Of a stretch of DNA of 64,000 bases, positions 58,749 through 64,000 are shown piece after piece. Origin of the DNA: an uncultured Algibacter sp. Its GTDB lineage: Bacteria > Bacteroidota > Bacteroidia > Flavobacteriales > Flavobacteriaceae. The translations under genes and the position numbers were made by a program. Numbering within the stretch: the first letter of the stretch is position 1; the number at the start of each line of letters is the position of its first letter. The stretch is taken from positions 434,001 to 498,000 of the forward strand of contig CANMQH010000001.1 in the NCBI GenBank assembly GCA_947499935.1, given 5' to 3'. Below the pieces are notes generated by a model that saw only the letters and a list, made by a program, of their open reading frames with translations, was not told where the DNA came from and did not search any database.

Positions 58749-59831
58749 ATGGAGAATAAAAAAGAAATGAGAACCTGGTTAGATGATTTAAAATTAGATC
58801 ATCCGTTAGTAATTGCTGGACCTTGTAGTGCCGAGACAGAAGAACAAGTTTTAAAAATAGCACATGAGCTTAAAGATACTGATGTGAGTTATTTTAGAGC
58901 TGGAATTTGGAAACCAAGAACTCGCCCAGGTATGTTTGAAGGTGTTGGCGCTTTAGGCTTAAAATGGTTGCAAAAAGTAAAGGCAGAAACGGGTATGAAA
59001 ATATGTACCGAAGTCGCTAATGCTGCGCATGTTAAATTGGCTTTAGAGCATGATGTTGATTTGTTATGGATTGGTGCGCGCTCTACAGTGAGTCCGTTTA
59101 TTATGCAAGAAATTGCAGATGCTTTACAAGGTACAGATAAGCCAGTATTAATTAAAAACCCTGTAAACCCAGATTTGGCTTTATGGTTAGGTGGTATTGA
59201 AAGAATTTATAAGGCTGGTGTTAAAAATATAGGAGCTATACATAGAGGGTTTTCTACGTACGAGAAAACAAAATATAGAAATAATCCGGAGTGGCAATTG
59301 GCTATCGATTTTCAAAATAAATATCCTGATATTGCTTTAATTAACGATCCATCTCATATTACTGGTAAGAGAGATATGATTTTTGATGTGTCGCAAACGG
59401 CTTTAGATCTTAATTTTGATGGTTTAATGATTGAAACACATTATGATCCAGAAAATGCATGGAGTGATGCTGCTCAACAGGTAACACCGTCTACTCTAAT
59501 TCAAATTATGAAAGATTTGAAAATTAGAAAAGAAACAAATCAAGAGGCTGATTATAATAAATCATTAGACAATTTGAGAGCTCAGATTGATGTGGTTGAT
59601 AATCAAATTATTGATTTATTGGGTAAGCGTATGAAAACATCGGATAGTATTGGAGCACTTAAAAAACAAAAAAATGTTGCTGTATTGCAGTCTAAACGTT
59701 GGAACGAAATTTTAGGTAAAATGGTGCTTGAAGGTGAGCAACAAGGATTAAGTGAGGAGTTTATCTTAAAAATGTTTAAAGCGATACACCAAGAGTCTAT
59801 TAATCACCAAGAAAAGGTGATTAAAGGGTAA
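58749..59831 (+). CDS. DAHP synthase / chorismate mutase bifunctional enzyme
   Basis: The 360-residue protein has a type I (beta, KDOPS-like) DAHP synthase domain (1-260): VIAGPCSAETEEQVLKIAHEL (about 21-41), FRAGIWKPRTRPG (about 49-61), LLWIGARSTVSPF (about 104-116), KNPVNPDLALWLGG (about 136-149) and INDPSHITGKRDM (about 197-209). The C-terminal AroQ-type chorismate mutase (about 270-350) has LRAQIDVVDNQIIDLLGKRM and IGALKKQK. It opens and later branches the aromatic pathway; in such fusions the mutase part gives feedback inhibition by prephenate. It is the last gene before an intrinsic terminator. Confidence 0.94.
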   Translation: MENKKEMRTWLDDLKLDHPLVIAGPCSAETEEQVLKIAHELKDTDVSYFRAGIWKPRTRPGMFEGVGALGLKWLQKVKAETGMKICTEVANAAHVKLALEHDVDLLWIGARSTVSPFIMQEIADALQGTDKPVLIKNPVNPDLALWLGGIERIYKAGVKNIGAIHRGFSTYEKTKYRNNPEWQLAIDFQNKYPDIALINDPSHITGKRDMIFDVSQTALDLNFDGLMIETHYDPENAWSDAAQQVTPSTLIQIMKDLKIRKETNQEADYNKSLDNLRAQIDVVDNQIIDLLGKRMKTSDSIGALKKQKNVAVLQSKRWNEILGKMVLEGEQQGLSEEFILKMFKAIHQESINHQEKVIKG

Positions 59832-59850
59832 ATGGTATTGTTTTTAAAAT

Positions 59851-59882
59851 AAAAATGCCTCGCTTTTGTGAGGCATTTTTGT
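59851..59882 (+). terminator. Intrinsic terminator after the aromatic operon
   Basis: AAAAATGCCTC (59851-59861) and GAGGCATTTTT (59870-59880) form an 11-bp stem with loop GCTTTTGT. The T-tract is part of the 3' arm, and the A-run on the left makes it work for the convergent minus-strand gene as well. Confidence 0.92.
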
Positions 59883-59902
59883 TTATAACTGTTGTTGTGC
59901 TT

Positions 59903-60343
59903 TTATTTTTTAAAGATATAGCGTGTAATAAAAATACCTTGATTATCTCCTTTACCAGCACTTTCTACAGCGCTTGTTACAAAAGCAAGTTCCCAACCTT
60001 CGGCAACCATAGTATTGATTTTAGAGCTTATTACAGCATCATTAGCGGCTATGTTTTGAAAACGGATACCTCCAATATTAAAAAAGTTTAATAATTTGGT
60101 TTCATCAAAATCTTTAACTCTTATTTCACTACGCTTAGATTTGTTACGGCTATTATCATCTTCTGTTTGAGTACTTGTAAATTCCTTATAATCTTTTTCT
60201 TCGTTAGCGCTAATAATTCTTGAACGTCCTAAACCACTTGGCACAATAGACTCTACACTTGTAATAACTTTATATTTAACTTGTGCTTGAGCCTCGATGA
60301 ATGTAATAAATACTAAGGCGATAACTAATACTGATTTTTTCAT
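59903..60343 (-). CDS. Small secreted protein, DUF4177-like C-terminus
   Basis: The 146-residue protein has a signal peptide (1-20, ends EAQAQ). The middle is polar and charged. The end, INTMVAEGWELAFVTSAVES then GIFITRYIFKK, has the pattern of DUF4177, a small fold with a GWEL turn and a final FxxRYxFKK strand. I do not recognise the remainder and assign no function. It is convergent with the aromatic operon and shares its terminator. Confidence 0.75.
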   Translation of the reverse strand: MKKSVLVIALVFITFIEAQAQVKYKVITSVESIVPSGLGRSRIISANEEKDYKEFTSTQTEDDNSRNKSKRSEIRVKDFDETKLLNFFNIGGIRFQNIAANDAVISSKINTMVAEGWELAFVTSAVESAGKGDNQGIFITRYIFKK

Positions 60344-60481
60344 GATGTTTGTTTTGTATGATTAATTTTTCAAATATATGATTTTTCATTAATTCGGTTA
60401 ATATTCTTTTTGTTTTGGTGATTTAGAATATTTTAAAAGAACGTTTACTCATCTAAATAGAGGTTTTACTCATTCTAGGTT

Positions 60482-60510
60482 TTTGTAAATTATATTTAAA
60501 AGTACGTTTG
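60482..60510 (+). promoter_or_regulatory. Bacteroidota-type promoter of the small T9SS protein
   Basis: TTTG (60482-60485), 17 bp, TACGTTTG (60503-60510): a full match to the consensus. Start near 60516 gives a leader of about 22 bases. Confidence 0.85.
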
Positions 60511-60537
60511 TATTACTAACTAATAAATAATCAAACC

Positions 60538-61194
60538 ATGAAAAAAATTACATGTATAATTTTTGTATTAAATGCGGTATTTGCTTTAAATGCTCAGATT
60601 AAATTAACAGGAAATATAACAGATGAAATAGGTGCACTATCTGATGTAAACATATCTATAAAGAAAACAATTAAAGGTGTTGTGTCTGATAAATCAGGCC
60701 ATTATGAGATTGAAGCTAAAAAAGGAGATACACTAATGTTTTCTTACTTAGGATATATTACAAAAGAAATAGTTGTAAATAATGATAAAGTAATAAACTT
60801 GAAATTAGAAGGTAACATTGCTTTGGATGAAGTCATGGTGGTTGGATATGGAACAGTATCTTGTCGTTCTATTAGTTGTACAGGCTGTATGACTAATTGT
60901 AAAAGGGATATGAGGTATCAAACTTTTAAAAAATTTAAATCAGATATTATTAAAGAAAAACTTTATCCAAATCCATCAAAAAGTGGTCAGTTTAAATTAA
61001 ACATTTTAAAACCATATACAAATGTTCAAATTCAAGTTAGTACTATTTCTGGGCAACACATAAAATCTTTTAATTATAAAAACATAAACAATAAAATTAA
61101 TATTGATTTATCTCAATACCCTTCTGGATTATATATTATTAACATAATTGCAGATAGAAAACCATTAGAGTCAAAAAAAGCAATTATTGGTTAA
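60538..61194 (+). CDS. Carboxypeptidase-regulatory-like domain protein with T9SS sorting domain
   Basis: The 218-residue protein has a signal peptide (1-20, ends LNAQ) and a CarboxypepD_reg-like domain (21-95: KLTGNITDEIGALSDVNISI, YLGYITKEIV), then ALDEVMVVGYGTV (about 96-108), the words that begin a SusC plug. The plug is not present. Instead there is a short cysteine-rich stretch, SCRSISCTGCMTNCKRD (about 109-125), and a C-terminal type IX sorting domain (about 140-218: LYPNPSKSGQFKLNI, VQIQVSTISGQ, YPSGLYIINI). It should be exported by T9SS to the surface. Its function is unknown. Its own strong promoter suggests good expression. Confidence 0.85.
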   Translation: MKKITCIIFVLNAVFALNAQIKLTGNITDEIGALSDVNISIKKTIKGVVSDKSGHYEIEAKKGDTLMFSYLGYITKEIVVNNDKVINLKLEGNIALDEVMVVGYGTVSCRSISCTGCMTNCKRDMRYQTFKKFKSDIIKEKLYPNPSKSGQFKLNILKPYTNVQIQVSTISGQHIKSFNYKNINNKINIDLSQYPSGLYIINIIADRKPLESKKAIIG

Positions 61195-61239
61195 TGTATT
61201 TCAACTTAAATATTGTTATTTTGTAGGATAATTTAATGA

Positions 61240-62190
61240 ATGACAGGACAAGTTTATAAATCTACAGGAAGTTGGTACACCGTTAAAACTAATTTAGGTC
61301 AGACATACGAGTGCCGTATAAAAGGTAAATTTAGGTTAAAAGGCATTAAAAGTACAAACCCTATTGCTGTTGGAGATATCGTGGATTTTGAATTGGAAAC
61401 AGATAACAATCAAGAGTCAGGCATTATTCATAAAATACACGACAGAAAAAATTACATTGTTAGAAAATCTGTAAATCTATCTAAACAAACTCATATTATT
61501 GCGGCTAATTTAGATCAGGTGTTTTTAATGATTACTATAGATAACCCTCCAACCTTAACAAGTTTTATTGACCGGTTTTTAGTTACAGCCAATGCATATT
61601 CTATTAAAACAGTATTGCTTTTTAATAAAATTGATGTTTATAATACTGAAACATTAAATGAAGTTAAATATTTGGCTCATATTTATAGAAAAATTGGTTA
61701 TGAGTGTATTGGAGTGTCTGCTAAAACAGGAAAAAATATAGACAAAGTAAAAGCTTTAATGGAGGGCAAAATAAGTATGTTTTCTGGACATTCTGGGGTT
61801 GGTAAATCTACTTTAGTAAATACTATTGAACCCAATTTAAATATTAAAACAAAAGAAATTTCTTTGCAGCATAGCCAAGGCCAACATACAACAACATTTG
61901 CTGAGATGTTCGATTTAAATTTTGATGCCAAAATTATAGATACGCCTGGTATAAAGGGTTTTGGTGTTGTAAATATGGATAAAGAAGAAATAGGCGATTA
62001 TTTTCCTGAGTTTTTTGCCTTAAAACAAGATTGTAAATTTAATAATTGTTTGCATGTAAAAGAACCAAAATGCGCTGTTAAAGAAGCTTTGGATAGTGGT
62101 GATATTGAATTTTCAAGATACCGAAGTTATCTACAAATTATTGAAGGAGAAGATGAGCATTATAGGACTGATATTTGGGATAATCAGTAG
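61240..62190 (+). CDS. rsgA: Ribosome small-subunit GTPase RsgA
   Basis: The 316-residue protein has an OB fold (1-75) and a circularly permuted GTPase: G4 NKID (about 129-132) and G5 SAKTG come before G1 GHSGVGKST (about 181-189) and G3 DTPGI (about 229-233). The zinc motif CKFNNCLHVKEPKC (about 267-280) and a helix end the protein. RsgA checks late maturation of the 30S subunit. The gene is followed by dtd after 20 bp and probably co-transcribed. Confidence 0.95.
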   Translation: MTGQVYKSTGSWYTVKTNLGQTYECRIKGKFRLKGIKSTNPIAVGDIVDFELETDNNQESGIIHKIHDRKNYIVRKSVNLSKQTHIIAANLDQVFLMITIDNPPTLTSFIDRFLVTANAYSIKTVLLFNKIDVYNTETLNEVKYLAHIYRKIGYECIGVSAKTGKNIDKVKALMEGKISMFSGHSGVGKSTLVNTIEPNLNIKTKEISLQHSQGQHTTTFAEMFDLNFDAKIIDTPGIKGFGVVNMDKEEIGDYFPEFFALKQDCKFNNCLHVKEPKCAVKEALDSGDIEFSRYRSYLQIIEGEDEHYRTDIWDNQ

Positions 62191-62210
62191 TTAATTTTAG
62201 TTTTATTAAC

Positions 62211-62663
62211 ATGAAAGCAATTATCCAAAGAGTTTCAAAAGCAAATGTGGTTATAGACGATAAAAAAGTCGCTTCAATTAAAAGTGGACTTTTAATTCTT
62301 TTAGGCATTGTAAATGAAGACACTCAAGAAGATATTAGTTGGTTGTCAAATAAAATAACAAATCTTCGTGTATTTGATGATGAAAACGGAGTGATGAACA
62401 CATCGTTGAAAGCTGAAAATGGACAAGCCATTGTGGTAAGTCAATTTACGCTGCATGCTTCAACAAAAAAAGGAAATAGACCAAGTTATATAAAAGCTGC
62501 AAAACCTGATGTTGCAATACCTTTATATGAGCGTTTTATTAGTCAGCTAGAGCATGATTTAGGAAAAAAAGTGCAAACAGGACGTTTTGGTGCAAATATG
62601 AAAGTAGAATTGGTAAACGACGGTCCTGTAACTATAATTATAGATACAAAAAACAAAGTGTAA
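62211..62663 (+). CDS. dtd: D-aminoacyl-tRNA deacylase
   Basis: The 150-residue protein has MKAIIQRVSKANVVID, the active-site motif SQFTLHASTKKGNRPSY (about 78-94, SQxTL with Thr) and the C-terminal NDGPVTIII (about 137-145, the Gly-cisPro cross-subunit motif). It removes D-amino acids (and Gly) from tRNA. It overlaps the next gene by one base. Confidence 0.96.
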   Translation: MKAIIQRVSKANVVIDDKKVASIKSGLLILLGIVNEDTQEDISWLSNKITNLRVFDDENGVMNTSLKAENGQAIVVSQFTLHASTKKGNRPSYIKAAKPDVAIPLYERFISQLEHDLGKKVQTGRFGANMKVELVNDGPVTIIIDTKNKV

Positions 62664-63199
62664 TGGCATCTATATTTGGTCATGGTATGGTTGGGTATAC
62701 ATTATCAAAAGTTATTGATAATCGTAATACCAAATGGTTGGTTTTATTAGTTATATTATCGTCAATCCTTCCTGATTTAGATGTTGTTGGTTTTAGTTTA
62801 AACATTCCTTATGGTCATGCTTTAGGACATAGAGGGTTTACGCATTCTATTGTTTTTGCGGTGTTTTGGGCGTTAGTTTTAATGTTTACATTGGGCAGAA
62901 ATAATAAACTCATTTGGTTTTTAGTTATTTTTCTATCAACTATATCTCATGGTATCTTAGATGCGATGACCTCCGGAGGCAAAGGTGTTGGGTTTTTAAT
63001 TCCTTTTAATAATAATAGATTTTTCTTTCCTTTTAGAAATATTAAAGTATCTCCAATAGGTGTAGATAATTTTTTTTCAGAGTGGGGAATGCGGGTTATT
63101 TTAAGTGAATTAAAATATATAATGATTCCATGTTTAATTATATTAACTGTAAGGTTTTTTGTTGTTAGGCTAAAAGATATGCATTACAACGAAATATAA
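62663..63199 (+). CDS. YdjM/DUF457-type membrane-bound metal-dependent hydrolase
   Basis: The 178-residue membrane protein has HGMVGYTLSKVI (about 7-18), LPDLDVVGF (about 36-44), HALGHRGFTHSIVFAVFW (about 52-69) and SHGILDAMT (about 94-102); the repeated His and Asp residues are the DUF457/YdjM signature of a possible metal site, and four to five membrane segments surround them. Biochemical role is unknown in general. It overlaps dtd by one base, so rsgA-dtd and this gene form an operon. Confidence 0.85.
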   Translation: MASIFGHGMVGYTLSKVIDNRNTKWLVLLVILSSILPDLDVVGFSLNIPYGHALGHRGFTHSIVFAVFWALVLMFTLGRNNKLIWFLVIFLSTISHGILDAMTSGGKGVGFLIPFNNNRFFFPFRNIKVSPIGVDNFFSEWGMRVILSELKYIMIPCLIILTVRFFVVRLKDMHYNEI

Positions 63200-63265
63200 G
63201 TTGTTTCATAATTCAATAATTTACAAAACAATATATTTAAATTTATAACTTGTTTTTCTTAGTTT

Positions 63266-64000
63266 ATGAAGATAAAAATACTCTCAGTTCTTGTTGTTTT
63301 CTTGATAACATCGTTAATGTTTTCTCAAGAAAATTTATATTCAGCTTTTAGCATTCCGTTAAATTTAAAGGAGAATGCCAATGCAGTAATTAGAATGCAT
63401 GATGTAAAGGTAGATATGAAATCTTTTAATGAAATGCATATCACCGAAAAAAAGATTATAACGGTATTAAACAGTAAGGGAGAAACACATATTGATGCTT
63501 ATATTCACTATGATGATAATATCAAAATTAAAGGTTTAGAAGTTTTAGTTTTTAATAAACAAGGAACTCAAATTAAAAAAATAAAAATGCATGATTTCAA
63601 AGATGCAAGTGCTATTAGTGGAGGTACGTTATATTCAGATTCTCGAGTAAAATTTTTAGATTACACACCCGTTTCTTATCCCTATACTATTGAATTAATC
63701 AGTAAAATAGTAAATAATAATACAGCATTTATTAAGTCTTTTCAGCCATTAAACGGGTATTATTTAAGTGTTGAAAATAGTTCTTATACTATAGCATATC
63801 CTAAAAATGTGACAATAATAACAAAAGAGAAGAATTTTGGTGATTTAGAATTAATTAAGAGCGAAACTCTAGGTCTGTATCATTATGAGGTAAATCATAT
63901 TAAAGCCGTAAAAAAAGAGAATTATAGTCCTTTATTTGATGATATGGTGCCAAAGGTTATGATAGCTTCAACAGAGTTTGCTTTAGAAGGGGTTAGTGCC
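63266..64000 (+). CDS. DUF3857-domain protein, N-terminal part
   Basis: The gene is cut by the right window edge; 245 codons are open from the ATG at 63266 to 64000. A signal peptide (1-19: IKILSVLVVFLITSLMFSQ) is followed by SAFSIPLNLKENANAVIRM, then a long beta-rich region with KIITVLNSKGETHIDAYIHYD and ISGGTLYSDSRVKFLDYTPVSYPYTIEL, the DUF3857 pattern. Such proteins usually continue into a transglutaminase-like domain and lie in the periplasm. The call is by pattern; the catalytic part is outside the window. Confidence 0.75.
   Translation, partial: MKIKILSVLVVFLITSLMFSQENLYSAFSIPLNLKENANAVIRMHDVKVDMKSFNEMHITEKKIITVLNSKGETHIDAYIHYDDNIKIKGLEVLVFNKQGTQIKKIKMHDFKDASAISGGTLYSDSRVKFLDYTPVSYPYTIELISKIVNNNTAFIKSFQPLNGYYLSVENSSYTIAYPKNVTIITKEKNFGDLELIKSETLGLYHYEVNHIKAVKKENYSPLFDDMVPKVMIASTEFALEGVSA

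Overview
This is an AT-rich bacterial chromosome segment that reads as Flavobacteriaceae (Bacteroidota), most likely a marine, gliding member. The evidence is: gliding genes gldA, gldB and gldC; a type IX secretion sorting domain; a SusC/SusD pair; DnaG and response-regulator sequences of flavobacterial type; and promoters of the Bacteroidota form TTTG-N17/18-TAnnTTTG, seen before a tRNA gene, the cys operon, the aromatic operon and one small secreted protein. There is no rRNA, CRISPR array, transposase or prophage. One tRNA gene (Val, anticodon TAC) is present.

Layout. 1-10142 (minus strand): a locus centred on an ArsS-type radical SAM enzyme, with a CMD/peroxidase-like protein, two DUF2064-type transferases, a SusC/SusD outer-membrane pair, a sodium:solute symporter, a degenerate metallophosphoesterase and a secreted rhodanese. 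It resembles an organoarsenical (arsenosugar) biosynthesis or handling locus, extended by an uptake system. 10292-18666: acyl-CoA dehydrogenase, anmK, an amino-acid dehydrogenase, nhaD, an ExbB/ExbD/TonB module and folC. 18730-23824: tRNA-Val, murF, dnaG, an orphan response regulator and nadE. 23899-31493: gldBC, a lipoprotein peptide deformylase homologue and the elongasome operon mreBCD-mrdA-rodA.

31809-42060: a sulfate assimilation regulon with an Rrf2 regulator, DUF2061, cysH, cysD, cysN, a sulfite reductase fused to a HEPN-like domain, the two siroheme enzymes, a ferredoxin-NADP reductase, cysE and cysM. A promoter with two operator-like inverted repeats precedes it. The product, cysteine, leads to the next block. 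42176-49004: a SAM-I riboswitch followed by a naturally split methionine synthase; a methyltransferase, a monooxygenase and a four-helix-bundle (S23/IVP) gene flanked by repeats sit between its halves. metF follows.

49042-55161: PagL-like deacylase, a GIN-domain lipoprotein, ackA-pta and gldA. 55441-59880: a phenylalanine/tyrosine operon (pheA, aminotransferase, tyrA, DAHP synthase-chorismate mutase) behind a Phe/Tyr-rich leader peptide and terminator, so it is probably controlled by ribosome-mediated attenuation. 59903-64000: small secreted proteins, rsgA, dtd, a DUF457-type membrane protein and the start of a DUF3857 protein.

Three families of dispersed intergenic repeats were found by eye: four copies of an element of about 80-86 bp with a covarying end stem (possible Flavo-1 RNA), several palindromes of about 33 bp of the form AGACCT...AGGTCT, and a longer inverted-repeat element associated with the four-helix-bundle gene.
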